Assembly (NCBI GenBank): GCA_031550125.1
Contig: JAVBOW010000023.1
Location: forward strand, 46,629 to 110,628
DNA length: 64,000 nucleotides
Origin: JAVBOW01 sp031550125
GTDB lineage: Bacteria > Bacteroidota > Bacteroidia > Bacteroidales > Rikenellaceae
Reading direction: 5' to 3'
Below the pieces are notes generated by a model. The model did no database searches and was not told where the DNA came from. It worked only from the letters and a program-made list of their open reading frames with translations. Shown here piece by piece: positions 17,332 to 27,190 of this stretch (positions within the stretch are counted from its first letter, which is position 1; each line of letters opens with the position of its first letter). A program made the position numbers and the translations under genes.

Positions 17332-17793
17332 ATGATCCAGGATAAAAGAATGGAAGTAAGAGCAATAGAGAATGGTACTGTAATTGACCATATCCCGTCG
17401 GACTGCCTTTTCAAGATAATAGGCATACTGCGACTCGACAAGGAGACCAACCGCATAACTTTCGCCTCGAATCTCGAAAGCAAGCGCATGGGCAGTAAGG
17501 CCATAATCAAGATCAACAACCGCTATTGCCGCCCGGAGGAACTGAACCGCATAGCCCTCGTGGCCCCCATGGCGGTGGTGAACATAATAAAGGATTTCGA
17601 AGTAATTGAAAAAAGGGCCGTTACGGTACCCGAAACGGTCGAGGGATTCGTTCGGTGCGCCAACCCAAAATGCATCACCAACAACGAGGCGGTGAAAACA
17701 GCATTTACAGTGATAGAGCAGGGCGAAATATCGCTCAAATGCCGCTATTGCGAAAAAACGACATATCAAAGCCAGATAGAGCTTATCAAATAA
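17332..17793 (+). CDS. pyrI: aspartate carbamoyltransferase, regulatory chain
   Basis: A 153-residue protein. The N-terminal allosteric domain (VRAIENGTVIDHIPSDCLFKII) binds CTP/ATP. The C-terminal zinc domain has four Cys in CANPKC and CRYC. ATG 17332 is used, and ATG 17350 is also plausible. It pairs with pyrB. It ends 1 base before uvrA. Confidence 0.97.
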   Translation: MIQDKRMEVRAIENGTVIDHIPSDCLFKIIGILRLDKETNRITFASNLESKRMGSKAIIKINNRYCRPEELNRIALVAPMAVVNIIKDFEVIEKRAVTVPETVEGFVRCANPKCITNNEAVKTAFTVIEQGEISLKCRYCEKTTYQSQIELIK

Positions 17794-17794
17794 C

Positions 17795-20602
17795 GTGAAT
17801 CAGAAAGATAAACAATCAATTCATATAAAAGGCGCAAGGGTACACAACCTTAAAAATATAGACGTTGTAATCCCTCATGAGCAGTTAGTGGTTGTCACCG
17901 GGCTTTCCGGTTCGGGCAAATCCACTTTGGCCTTCGACACCATTTTCGCCGAAGGCCAGCGGCGTTATGTGGAAAGCCTCTCGGCCTACGCCCGCCAATT
18001 CCTGGGACGCATAGACAAGCCCGACGTCGATTTCATAACCGGCATCGCGCCCGCCATAGCCATAAGGCAACAGACGAGTACGCGCAACCCGCGCTCAACG
18101 GTAGGCACTTCGACGGAAATATACGACTACCTGAAACTGCTATTTTCGCGCATCGGGAAGACCATATCCCCCGTAACCGGCGAACAAGTACGCATATATT
18201 ACGTCAGCGACGTGGTGGAGTACGTCCAGGCCATGCCCGAAGGCGCGCGCATAGTTGTAGCCGCCCCCATAACCCTGCGCGAAGGGGAAACGTTGCCGTC
18301 CAGACTCGAAACGCTGCTGAAAGACGGCTTGCAGCGCGTCTACTCGCAGGGCCGGACCCTTATGATAGAGGATTTGGTTACGATACTGTCGCCGTCGGCG
18401 GACCCATCCAACTTCGCCGTGGTGATAGATCGCATGAAAGCGTCCGCAGACCCTAACGACGCCAACCGCCTGGGAGACTCAATTGCGCGCGCGTTCAGTT
18501 ACGGCGACGGGGTGTGCAGACTGATAGCGGAAGACGAATCAGGTCGGGCCGATGCAAAAATACGCGATTTCTCGTCGCGCTTCGAAGCCGACGGCGTCCA
18601 TTACGAAGAACCGGTGGAACACCTGTTCAGCTTCAACAACCCACTGGGAGCCTGTCCGCGTTGCGAAGGCTACGGCAAGGTGGTGGGCATAGACGAAGAT
18701 CTCGTAGTGCCTGACAAAACCAAAACCGTCTACGACGACGCCATAGCGTGCTGGAAAGGCGAGACCATGCGCGAGTGGAAAGACCGCCTGGTACTCAGCT
18801 CCTCAAAATTCGGTTTCCCCATCCACAAGCCTTTCCACGACCTCACGGCGCAGGAAAAGGCTACGCTATGGCGTGGAAACGAATATTTCGAGGGCCTCGA
18901 CGCCTTTTTCCAATATCTCGAGAACGAAAAATATAAAATACAATACCGCGTAATGTTGTCGCGCTACACGGGCAAGACAACCTGTCCGGCATGCGGCGGC
19001 GCCCGCCTGCGCCAGGAAGCCCTATACGTCAAGGTAGGCGGCAGAAACATAGCCGAGCTGACGACACTGCCCGCGGAGGAATTAAAGGCGTTTTTCGCGA
19101 ATTTCAAACCCGACGAGCATGACGTAAACACAGGCGGACGCATACTGGCCGAAATAGACGCCCGCCTGCGATATCTGACGGACGTCGGGCTTGGCTATCT
19201 CACGCTCGACCGCCTTTCATCCACCCTGTCGGGAGGGGAGAGCCAACGCATCAACCTGGCCACGTCGTTGGGGAGCAACCTCACCGGATCGCTCTACATC
19301 CTCGATGAGCCGAGCATAGGGCTGCATCCGCGCGACACCCACAGGCTCATAAAAGTACTCAAACAACTGCGCGACCTGGGCAACACCGTCATAGTGGTGG
19401 AACATGAAGAGGAGATAATCCGCGCCGCCGACCAGGTGATAGACATAGGCCCCGGATCGGGATACAACGGAGGCCGGGTGGTCTTCAGCGGTACGCTCGC
19501 CGGGCTGGCCGGGGCCGAAGGCAGCCTGACGGCCGACTACCTGTCCGGAAGGCGGAAAATAGCCGCCCCTGAGTCGCCTCGCGGATGGCGCAACTATATA
19601 ACGATAAAGGGAGCGCGCGAACACAACCTCAAAGGGATAGACGTAAAGATCCCGCTCGGCGCAATGACGTGCATAACGGGCGTCAGCGGCAGCGGCAAAT
19701 CGTCGCTGGTGAAAGGAATACTATATCCGGCCCTGCGCCGCATGCTTTACGACACCGGCATAAAGCCTGGCAGTTTCGAGCGCATGGAGGGTGATATGGA
19801 AATGCTTAAGTCGGTGGAGATGATAGACCAGAATCCCATCGGCCGCTCGTCGCGGTCAAATCCGGTCACCTACACCAAGGCTTACGACGAGATACGCAAA
19901 CTCTTTGCAGACCAGCCGTATGCACGCAACAACAACCTGACCACATCGCACTTTTCATTCAATATGGCCGGAGGTCGCTGCGAAGAGTGCCAGGGCGACG
20001 GTTTCATAAAAGTAGAGATGCAATTCATGGCCGACGTGGAGCTTAAGTGCGAATGTTGCGGCGGGCGAAGGTTCAAAGACGAAATACTCGAGGTGAAATA
20101 TCACGGCCTGTCGATATACGACGTGCTGGAGATGACCATAGACGACGCCATAGAGTTCTTTGCCAAACAAAAGGAGAGCTTATGCAAGCGCATCGTAGAG
20201 AAGCTGCAAACGCTTTCCGACGTAGGCCTGGGTTATATCAAGCTGGGGCAATCATCCTCCACGCTCTCCGGCGGCGAAAGCCAGAGGGTCAAACTGGCCA
20301 CCTTCCTGCTGCGCGAGAACACCTCGGGGCAGATGATGTTTATCTTCGACGAACCGACCACCGGTCTCCACCTGCATGACATAAACAAACTGCTTGAATC
20401 CATAAACGCACTTATAAGCAGGGGACATACGGTGGTTATAGTGGAACACAACATGGACGTCATAAAGTGCGCCGACTGGATCATAGATCTCGGCCCCGAA
20501 GGCGGCGACCAGGGCGGACGGCTCGTTTACCAGGGTCCGGTTGCGGGATTGGCCGGATGTCCGGAGAGCCACACGGGCCAATTCCTGTCGAAACACCTTT
20601 GA
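17795..20602 (+). CDS. uvrA: excinuclease ABC subunit A
   Basis: A 935-residue protein starting at GTG 17795, 1 base after pyrI. It has both ABC modules: Walker A GLSGSGKST near the N-terminus and GVSGSGKSS in the second half, with signatures LSGGESQRINLA and LSGGESQRVKLA. Zinc modules are visible as CPRCEGYGKV, CPACGGARL, and CEECQGDG with CECCGGRRF. It recognises DNA damage and loads UvrB in nucleotide excision repair. The full length is normal. Being at the end of a pyr run is probably coincidental. Confidence 0.98.
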   Translation: MNQKDKQSIHIKGARVHNLKNIDVVIPHEQLVVVTGLSGSGKSTLAFDTIFAEGQRRYVESLSAYARQFLGRIDKPDVDFITGIAPAIAIRQQTSTRNPRSTVGTSTEIYDYLKLLFSRIGKTISPVTGEQVRIYYVSDVVEYVQAMPEGARIVVAAPITLREGETLPSRLETLLKDGLQRVYSQGRTLMIEDLVTILSPSADPSNFAVVIDRMKASADPNDANRLGDSIARAFSYGDGVCRLIAEDESGRADAKIRDFSSRFEADGVHYEEPVEHLFSFNNPLGACPRCEGYGKVVGIDEDLVVPDKTKTVYDDAIACWKGETMREWKDRLVLSSSKFGFPIHKPFHDLTAQEKATLWRGNEYFEGLDAFFQYLENEKYKIQYRVMLSRYTGKTTCPACGGARLRQEALYVKVGGRNIAELTTLPAEELKAFFANFKPDEHDVNTGGRILAEIDARLRYLTDVGLGYLTLDRLSSTLSGGESQRINLATSLGSNLTGSLYILDEPSIGLHPRDTHRLIKVLKQLRDLGNTVIVVEHEEEIIRAADQVIDIGPGSGYNGGRVVFSGTLAGLAGAEGSLTADYLSGRRKIAAPESPRGWRNYITIKGAREHNLKGIDVKIPLGAMTCITGVSGSGKSSLVKGILYPALRRMLYDTGIKPGSFERMEGDMEMLKSVEMIDQNPIGRSSRSNPVTYTKAYDEIRKLFADQPYARNNNLTTSHFSFNMAGGRCEECQGDGFIKVEMQFMADVELKCECCGGRRFKDEILEVKYHGLSIYDVLEMTIDDAIEFFAKQKESLCKRIVEKLQTLSDVGLGYIKLGQSSSTLSGGESQRVKLATFLLRENTSGQMMFIFDEPTTGLHLHDINKLLESINALISRGHTVVIVEHNMDVIKCADWIIDLGPEGGDQGGRLVYQGPVAGLAGCPESHTGQFLSKHL

Positions 20603-20606
20603 TATC

Positions 20607-21821
20607 ATGGAGTGCTACGAATTCACGCTTCCTAACGGCATAAGGTGCATCCACAAGCGCGTGGCCGGCCATGTTTCCCATTGCGCGCTGACGATAGGCT
20701 CGGGCAGCCGCGACGAAAGGCCGGGCGAGGAGGGGTTGGCCCATTTCGCCGAACACGGCCTGTTCAAAGGCACCATGCGCCGTCGCGCCCACCACATAAA
20801 CTGCCGCCTGGAAAACCTCGGAGGCGAACTCAACGCCTACACCACCAAGGAAGAGACGGTGGTACACGCCACCACGCTGCGCGAAGATTTCGCCGCCGCA
20901 GCGGAGCTGATCGCCGACGTGGCCTTCAACTCCACATTCCCCGAGAAGGAGATGGAAACGGAGCGGGCGGTGATACTGGACGAGATAAACTCCTACAAAG
21001 ATTCGCCGCAGGATAATATATGGGACGAATTCGAAGATATGATATTCGCAGGTTCGCCGCTGGGACACAACATACTGGGAACCAAGGCGAGGGTAGGGCG
21101 TTATACGGGCCGCGACATAGCTGCGTTCGTGGCGCGTACATATAACGCCGACCATATGGTTTTCTCGTCCGTAGGCCCGGCTACCGAACGGCGTTTCCGC
21201 GATACGGCTGCGCGCTACCTGGGCGAAGCCAGGCCGCCGGTACGCGATTTCGGCCGCATGGCCCCCGAGCCGCAAGGAAGTTTCGGCAAGACTATCAGGC
21301 GCAACACCCACCAGGCCCATTGCATAATAGGCGTCCGTACGATGGACGCCTACGACCCGCGCCGCATAAGCTTTTCGCTGCTCACCAACATACTGGGAGG
21401 CCCTGCCGCCAATTCGATACTGAACATAGCGCTCAGGGAGAAGAATGGACTGACGTACAATATCGAGGCCGGCAACACCCATTTCAGCGACACCGGCCTG
21501 GCTACCATATATTTCAGCTCGGACAAAGAGCGCACGGACGAATGTATGGAGATAATCGGCAGGGAGCTGGAAAAGCTGAGAACGATACGCCTCACCGATC
21601 GCAAACTCTCCATGGCAAAAAGACAACTTATCGGGCAGGTTTCCATTTCCATGGAAGGCAACGAAGGATGCATGCTAAGCGCGGGAAAAAGTTTCCTGCT
21701 ATATAATAAGGTGGAAAGTCCCGAAGAATTCTACAAAAAGATATCGGCCGTCACCGCTGAGGAGATAATGGATAGGGCCAACGAGGCCTTCCGCGACATG
21801 TCGACGTTGATATACAGGTAA
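20607..21821 (+). CDS. M16 family zinc metallopeptidase
   Basis: A 404-residue protein starting at ATG 20607 (MECYEFTLPNGIRCIHKRV); the open frame upstream overlaps uvrA. The inverted zinc motif HxxEH is H46-F-A-E49-H50, followed by the downstream TTKEETVVHATTL segment that holds the third ligand. This is the single-unit size of processing-protease-like members (about 410 residues) with an active N-terminal half. The substrate is unknown. It abuts the next gene with no gap. Confidence 0.92.
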   Translation: MECYEFTLPNGIRCIHKRVAGHVSHCALTIGSGSRDERPGEEGLAHFAEHGLFKGTMRRRAHHINCRLENLGGELNAYTTKEETVVHATTLREDFAAAAELIADVAFNSTFPEKEMETERAVILDEINSYKDSPQDNIWDEFEDMIFAGSPLGHNILGTKARVGRYTGRDIAAFVARTYNADHMVFSSVGPATERRFRDTAARYLGEARPPVRDFGRMAPEPQGSFGKTIRRNTHQAHCIIGVRTMDAYDPRRISFSLLTNILGGPAANSILNIALREKNGLTYNIEAGNTHFSDTGLATIYFSSDKERTDECMEIIGRELEKLRTIRLTDRKLSMAKRQLIGQVSISMEGNEGCMLSAGKSFLLYNKVESPEEFYKKISAVTAEEIMDRANEAFRDMSTLIYR

Positions 21822-22466
21822 ATGATGGACGACTTTCTGACAAACAACGACATAGAGGCTTACATCACGGCGAATTCCACCCCCGAGGACCAGCTGATGG
21901 AAGAACTGCAGCGCCAAACCCACCTGCGCGCGGTACAGCCCCGCATGATATCCGGACACTTGCAGGGCAGGCTGCTGGAGATGGCGGTTCGGATGCTGCG
22001 TCCGCGCAGGATCCTCGAGATAGGTACTTTCACAGGCTATTCGGCGCTGTGTATGGCCGCCGGACTCGACGACGGCGGGCAGATAGACACCATAGAGGTG
22101 GACGACGAGCTTGAAACTCTGGCCCGCAGCTTCTTCAACCGCAGCCCGCACGGCGGTAAGATAAACCTGTACACAGGTTCGGCCCTCGACGTAGCCCCGC
22201 GCCTGGGGCATATCTACGACATGGTGTTCATCGACGGCGACAAACGCGAATATCCGGATTACCTGCGCATGGCGATGGGCATGGTGAGAAGCGGCAGCAT
22301 AATCATAGCCGACAATATATTGTGGTACGGCAAAGTGGCTACAGAAGCCTCGGACCGCCATACAGCCGCCATAAAAGAGTTTAACCAGATGGTGGTTTCC
22401 GACGCCAGGCTCGAAAATATTATCCTGCCGATTCGCGACGGCCTTAACCTTATAAGAGTCAGATAG
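21822..22466 (+). CDS. O-methyltransferase, SAM-dependent
   Basis: A 214-residue class I methyltransferase of the CCoAMT/COMT-like family. Motif I is ILEIGTFTGYSALCMA. IDTIEVDDE is the acidic loop that holds the ribose, and DMVFIDGDKREYPDYL with IIADNILWYGKV provides the metal/substrate Asp and Asn. It transfers a methyl group to a catechol-like hydroxyl in known members. The true acceptor here is unknown. It begins one base after the M16 gene stop and ends in a terminator. Confidence 0.93.
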   Translation: MMDDFLTNNDIEAYITANSTPEDQLMEELQRQTHLRAVQPRMISGHLQGRLLEMAVRMLRPRRILEIGTFTGYSALCMAAGLDDGGQIDTIEVDDELETLARSFFNRSPHGGKINLYTGSALDVAPRLGHIYDMVFIDGDKREYPDYLRMAMGMVRSGSIIIADNILWYGKVATEASDRHTAAIKEFNQMVVSDARLENIILPIRDGLNLIRVR

Positions 22467-22490
22467 CATTCCTCCTTTCTTCAAAAAATA

Positions 22491-22519
22491 CCACTGTAAA
22501 TCACAGTGGCAGGTTTTTT
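22491..22519 (+). terminator. terminator after the O-methyltransferase gene
   Basis: A 7-bp perfect stem (CCACTGT / ACAGTGG, 22491-22497 with 22503-22509) is followed within 3 bases by a T6 run. Confidence 0.8.
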
Positions 22520-22572
22520 GTTCCGAAAGTTTTCATTTATTTGTAACTGCAAACGCACTAAAATTAAATGAG

Positions 22573-23574
22573 ATGAAAATTACGTATTTATTGATCGGCA
22601 GCGCATTATGCCTTATGGCTTCGGGTGCGGCAGCGCAACAGGTTGCAATCGGGGTAAAGGGTGGCCTTAACATTCCCAACATAACCGCAGGAGGTACACA
22701 AACAGAATTGAGCGAAGGTTACTCTTCACGCCTGGCGTGGGGCGCCGGAGCTTTCGCCGAAATAAAATTCACCGAAACATTCTCTCTGCAGGCAGGTCTC
22801 GAGTATAGCGGCCAGGGAGGCAAGAAAAATGGCAACCAGGCTATGCCGTCAAGTAAATATCTGGCAGGATTCACCGGCGGTATAGAAACCGGATTCGCCG
22901 GGATGGTAAGCAATGTGGCGCAGGTAAGCCCTACCGGCGCGGCGCAATTGACCGCTTTCGGACAAGCGATGAATACGGCTTTCGCCGGAATGGCCGGCCA
23001 GATGCCAAAATACCTTTACGCCGACTATGAAAGCGTCACCCGCTTCGATTACCTGATGTTGCCCGTGCAGGCTAAATTCGGATGGAATTTCTCGCAGACA
23101 TCTCCGTGGAGAGTGTACGTACAGGCGGGATTGTTCGTATCATACCTGTTCAATGCCGAGCGGGAAATGAGCGGAAGCAGCATGGTATTCACAGATAAAG
23201 CGCATACTGCAACCCTGGGCCAGGCGTTCCAGAACAACGTTTTGCCGGCACTCTCCGGCGCCGCAGCCGGCGTGACCGACCCGGTAGCAGCCCAGGCGCT
23301 GGGCAACTTCTTATCCGGAATAACCAGCACGCTGGGCTTGCCCACGAATTTCGGCGGGACCCAAGACATATACGACGATCTGCACAAGTTTAATTTCGGC
23401 TTCATCGGCGCGGCAGGCGTCAGTTATACATTCAATCGCCGCCACAGCGTCTTCCTTGAAGGCGGAGGCAACTATGGCTTTATCAAACTGCAGAAGAACG
23501 CCGAGAACGGTCAAAACAGGATAGGGGCGGGCAGCGTAATGGTCGGATACAGCTATCTGCTGGGCAAGAAATAA
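22573..23574 (+). CDS. outer-membrane beta-barrel protein, PorT-like
   Basis: A 333-residue protein with a signal peptide (LLIGSALCLMASGAAAQ). It starts VAIGVKGGLNIPN, a common opening of PorT/OmpA-like barrels in Bacteroidetes, and has amphipathic strands throughout (FSLQAGLEYSGQGGKK, YLMLPVQAKFGWNF, FGFIGAAGVSYTFN). A central Ala-rich stretch (about residues 110-150) and another about 210-260 probably form long extracellular loops. Role unknown. It is a single gene between two terminators. TTTATTTG at 22536-22543 is one base off the TAnnTTTG element. Confidence 0.82.
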   Translation: MKITYLLIGSALCLMASGAAAQQVAIGVKGGLNIPNITAGGTQTELSEGYSSRLAWGAGAFAEIKFTETFSLQAGLEYSGQGGKKNGNQAMPSSKYLAGFTGGIETGFAGMVSNVAQVSPTGAAQLTAFGQAMNTAFAGMAGQMPKYLYADYESVTRFDYLMLPVQAKFGWNFSQTSPWRVYVQAGLFVSYLFNAEREMSGSSMVFTDKAHTATLGQAFQNNVLPALSGAAAGVTDPVAAQALGNFLSGITSTLGLPTNFGGTQDIYDDLHKFNFGFIGAAGVSYTFNRRHSVFLEGGGNYGFIKLQKNAENGQNRIGAGSVMVGYSYLLGKK

Positions 23575-23594
23575 CGCATACGCCGTACTAAAAA

Positions 23595-23631
23595 GAATGC
23601 CGCCGGAATAATTCCGGCGGCATTCTATTTA
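23595..23631. terminator. bidirectional terminator between convergent genes
   Basis: A near-perfect 15-bp inverted repeat (23595-23609 with 23611-23625). T-rich tracts follow on both strands, ending the barrel-protein gene (+) and the phosphohexomutase gene (-). Confidence 0.82.
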
Positions 23632-23642
23632 TTATTAGACAT

Positions 23643-25382
23643 TTAAACCAATTTAAGCTCCTGCTTCATGCGCAGTATTTTGGCGTCGAGTCCGGCATTA
23701 ACCTCATCGAATTTATCAACCGAGGCAAGGGGTTCGCAAACGCCGAAATAGTATTTGATCTTGGGTTCGGTACCCGAAGGACGGACGGAAACTATCGTGC
23801 CGTCGGCCGTAAGGAATTGGAGTACGTTGGATTTTTCGATCTCCAGCGGAGTCGCCTTGCCCGACGGGACGTCCAGCGTCTGCTGTTTGAGATAATCGCG
23901 TACAGTCACCACCGGTGAGCCGCATATCGACGCTGGCGGCGTAGCGCGATAATCCTGCATCATGCGGGCTATCTCGTCGGCTCCCTCCTTGCCCTTGCGG
24001 ACGACGGAAACAAGACCTTCCTTATAGAAGCCGTACTTGATGTACATCTCTTTCAGTATGCCATAGAGCGTGGTTCCCTGACTCAAAGCCCATGCCGCAG
24101 CTTCGGCGGCCAGGGCGCAGGCGCTCACGCCGTCCTTATCACGTACGAAATCGCCGGCCAGGTAACCGAAACTCTCTTCGCCGCCGCCTATGTATTTCTT
24201 TTTACCCTCGTTGTTGCGTATTATCTCCGCTATGTATTTGAAACCGGTGAGGCAGTTATAATGCTCCACGCCGAAAGAGTCCGCCACACGAGCCATCATC
24301 TCGGTAGTGACGATTGTTTTGATTATAAACTGCTTGCCGTCCAGGCGTCCCAGGTCGCTCCAACGCTTCAACAAATAATAGGTGAGCAGCACGCACGTCT
24401 GGTTGCCGTTTAGCAGGACATACTGACCGTCCCCGTCCCTTACGGCAATGCCTATGCGGTCGGAATCGGGATCGGTCGCAAGCACTATCGACGCGCCCTC
24501 GGCCTTACCCTGTTCCATGGCCATCGACATGGTCGCCCTCTCCTCTGGATTGGGAGACTCCACCGTCGGAAAATTCCCGTCCAGAACGCATTGGGCCGCA
24601 ACCAGGCCGACGTTGGTGAAGCCGAACTTTTTCAGGGCTGCGGGAACGAGCCTCACGCCTGCGCCGTGCAGGGGGGTGTAAACGATCTTCATATCGGCGA
24701 ATTCCTTCACCGCTTCGGGCGACAGGCTCAGGGAGTGTACCTTATTAAGGTATATCTCATCGAATTCCTCGCCCAGGGCTATTATGTTGGCTTTATCGCC
24801 GCCGCGCATGATCTGGTCTATCGACGTTATCTTGCCAACCTCGGCAATAATGTTCTTATCATGGGGGGATGTGACCTGCGAACCGTCGGCCCAGTAAGCC
24901 TTGTAACCGTTATACTCCTTGGGATTGTGCGAAGCGGTCACCATCACGCCGCTTTGGCATCCAAGCTCGCGAATGGCAAAACTGAGTTCGGGGGTGGGAC
25001 GGAGCGCGTCGAAAAGATAAACCTTAAAGCCGTTGGCGGCGAAAATATCGGCTACATCCTCGGCAAAAAGACGGCTGTTGTTACGGCTGTCGTGCGAAAT
25101 GGCCACCTTTATCTGCTGTCCCGCGAAATTTATCTTAAGGTAATTCGCCAGGCCCTGCGTAGCCATGCCCACCGTATATACGTTCATACGGTTCGAACCA
25201 ACGCCCATGATCCCCCTCAATCCTCCGGTACCGAACTCAAGGTCGCGGTAGAAACTCTCGGCCAGTTCACTCTTATCATTCTCCATCAAATACTTAACGC
25301 GCTCTTTGGTAGCTTGATCGTAATTCCCATCAAGCCATTTCTGCGCTTTTTCCATAACCATTTTTTCCAATTCCGTACCCAT
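23643..25382 (-). CDS. alpha-D-phosphohexomutase (phosphoglucomutase/phosphomannomutase)
   Basis: A 579-residue protein with start ATG 25382 (MGTELEKMVMEKAQKWL). The frame is open upstream, but a -7 element lies between. The phosphoserine loop is VMVTASHNPKEYNGYK with S151. The metal loop is ATDPDSDRIGIAVRDGDG, the sugar loop GGEESFGYLAG, and the phosphate-binding loop VRPSGTEPKIKYYF. It interconverts hexose-1- and 6-phosphates. The size fits the large two-substrate PMM/PGM group of Bacteroidetes. Which sugar is preferred cannot be told. Confidence 0.95.
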   Translation of the reverse strand: MGTELEKMVMEKAQKWLDGNYDQATKERVKYLMENDKSELAESFYRDLEFGTGGLRGIMGVGSNRMNVYTVGMATQGLANYLKINFAGQQIKVAISHDSRNNSRLFAEDVADIFAANGFKVYLFDALRPTPELSFAIRELGCQSGVMVTASHNPKEYNGYKAYWADGSQVTSPHDKNIIAEVGKITSIDQIMRGGDKANIIALGEEFDEIYLNKVHSLSLSPEAVKEFADMKIVYTPLHGAGVRLVPAALKKFGFTNVGLVAAQCVLDGNFPTVESPNPEERATMSMAMEQGKAEGASIVLATDPDSDRIGIAVRDGDGQYVLLNGNQTCVLLTYYLLKRWSDLGRLDGKQFIIKTIVTTEMMARVADSFGVEHYNCLTGFKYIAEIIRNNEGKKKYIGGGEESFGYLAGDFVRDKDGVSACALAAEAAAWALSQGTTLYGILKEMYIKYGFYKEGLVSVVRKGKEGADEIARMMQDYRATPPASICGSPVVTVRDYLKQQTLDVPSGKATPLEIEKSNVLQFLTADGTIVSVRPSGTEPKIKYYFGVCEPLASVDKFDEVNAGLDAKILRMKQELKLV

Positions 25383-25438
25383 AATGATATAAGTTTTACT
25401 TATCGTTAATTTCGCTTTATGCTGAAAAAATCTATACG

Positions 25439-25446
25439 CAAAGGTA
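25439..25446 (-). promoter_or_regulatory. promoter -7 element (TACCTTTG) for the phosphohexomutase gene
   Basis: A perfect TAnnTTTG match on the minus strand, 56 bases before the start codon. No spaced -33 TTTG was identified. Confidence 0.6.
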
Positions 25447-25612
25447 GTGTTTTTTTTGTCAATATTAACTATCAAACGATTAAAACCGGGACTCTGGAAA
25501 CGCTTGAAAATCTATATAAATAAAAAATAAATAAACAAGTGCGGACAGCGTTTTTATTAATAATTTTATGTACACATTTGCATTACCAAATTTTTAGAAT
25601 TCAACGGCAAAG

Positions 25613-27028
25613 ATGATCGTTTCGACACAAAGGCATAGTGATCTATGGCAAGACTGCTTGTCGCGTATCCGGGAGAAAACCTCTCCTGAGGAATACGACA
25701 GGTGGTTTGCGCCGATCATTCCCCTCGACTTCGACGGAACGACACTCAGGCTAAAGGTTCCCAACGAAAGTTACGTGAACCATATCGAAAAGAACTACAT
25801 CCCGTTCCTGACGCCCATAATCCACCAGCTCTTCGGATTTAAAACCCGCCTGCGCTACGCCATTCCGCGCCAGGAGCAAACAGTGGGTCTGGCAGCCGAA
25901 GCAGACACGACCTCGATAAGCAAATTCGTCACCCAGACGGATACCGCAAATATAAAGAATCCTTTCGTCATTCCAGGTATAAAAAAGATCGTTATCGATC
26001 CGCAGCTCAATCCCGCCTACACGTTCGACTCTTTCGTAGAAGGCGAGTGCAACCGCCTGGCGCGTTCGGCAGGGCTTGCCATTGCGGTGAATCCGGGGAA
26101 AACGGCATTCAACCCCCTATATATATATGGCAACTCGGGGCTTGGCAAGACACACGTGGCGCAGGCAATAGGCATGGAAGTAAAGCAACGCCATCCCGGA
26201 TCGCAGGTACTCTACGTGTCGATGAATAAATTCCAGGCGCAGTTCCAGAAAGCGGCAGTGCAGGGCGAACTCAACGATTTCATACACTTCTACCAAATGG
26301 TGGACGTGCTGATAATAGACGACATACAGGAAATAGCGGGCAAGACTAAGGAAAAGACGCAGAATGCGTTCTTCAATATATTCAACCACCTGCACCTTTC
26401 GGGCAAGCAGCTTATCCTTACATCCGATAAGCCGCCCGTAGAGTTGAAAGACATCGAAGAGAGGCTCCTGACCCGATTTAAATGGGGCCTGCCGGCGGAA
26501 TTGGGGCAGCCCGATTACCAGACGCGCATAAAGATAATAGAACACAAGGCCGCCCGCTTCGGCATGGAGATATCGCCCGAGGTAGTCGCCTACCTAGCCG
26601 AGAATATCACGGCCAACATACGCGAAATAGAGGGTGCATTGTCGGCCCTGATGGCAAACGCCTCATTCCTCGGCAAAAAGATCACCACTTCGTTGGCCAA
26701 AGAGATACTGAAGGTTTACGTACAGTCGAACCGTCGCGAGATAACCATAGACCACATAGTAAAAGTTGTGTGCGAATACCTTAACCTCGACGCCGAAACA
26801 TTCAACTCGCCCAAGCGTACGCGAGAGATAGCCCAGGCACGCCAAATGGCCATGTACCTGAGCAAACAGCACACCAAAGCGCCGTTGACATCCATAGGGG
26901 CGGCCATCGGCGGCAAAAACCACGCTACGGTGCTACATGCATGCAAAGCCATATCTAACCTTATAGAAACAGACAAACACTTCCGAAACCAGATGGAGGA
27001 GATAGAGAGGAGAGTATTGGGGAAGTGA
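25613..27028 (+). CDS. dnaA: chromosomal replication initiator DnaA
   Basis: A 471-residue protein. Domain I opens LWQDCLSRIREKTSPEEYDRWF. AAA+ Walker A is GNSGLGKTH (173-181), Walker B VLIIDDIQ, and the arginine-finger area is LLTRFKWG. Domain IV ends with the DNA-binding signature KNHATVLHACKAI. It melts oriC and starts replication. The AT-rich gap before it (25476-25612) and the gap after it show no sequence I can defend as DnaA boxes, so no origin is called. It is divergent from the mutase gene. Confidence 0.98.
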   Translation: MIVSTQRHSDLWQDCLSRIREKTSPEEYDRWFAPIIPLDFDGTTLRLKVPNESYVNHIEKNYIPFLTPIIHQLFGFKTRLRYAIPRQEQTVGLAAEADTTSISKFVTQTDTANIKNPFVIPGIKKIVIDPQLNPAYTFDSFVEGECNRLARSAGLAIAVNPGKTAFNPLYIYGNSGLGKTHVAQAIGMEVKQRHPGSQVLYVSMNKFQAQFQKAAVQGELNDFIHFYQMVDVLIIDDIQEIAGKTKEKTQNAFFNIFNHLHLSGKQLILTSDKPPVELKDIEERLLTRFKWGLPAELGQPDYQTRIKIIEHKAARFGMEISPEVVAYLAENITANIREIEGALSALMANASFLGKKITTSLAKEILKVYVQSNRREITIDHIVKVVCEYLNLDAETFNSPKRTREIAQARQMAMYLSKQHTKAPLTSIGAAIGGKNHATVLHACKAISNLIETDKHFRNQMEEIERRVLGK

Positions 27029-27091
27029 TGAAACCAGACCCTTTGTCAACAAATTTTTATACCATCTGCAACGAAAATTAACATTTATCAG

Positions 27092-27128
27092 CAAATGCGC
27101 CCGGAGAATTCCGGGCGCATTTGTTTTG
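27092..27128 (+). terminator. terminator after dnaA
   Basis: A 13-bp perfect stem (27092-27104 with 27111-27123, loop AGAATT) followed by TTTTG. Confidence 0.82.
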
Positions 27129-27190
27129 TAAGCATAATCGGCGAGGATGGGCGTGATCGTATGTTAACCATGCATAATCAGGCCGGATAG

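Noticed and set aside
20481..21626. A 381-codon minus-strand frame over the M16 gene
   Set aside because: Antisense shadow with no recognisable motif. The plus-strand frame has HxxEH and coupled neighbours.
25476..25612. Possible replication origin in front of dnaA
   Set aside because: The gap is AT-rich but no DnaA boxes close to TTATCCACA were found on either strand, nor after the gene. A GC-skew plot over the chromosome would be needed.
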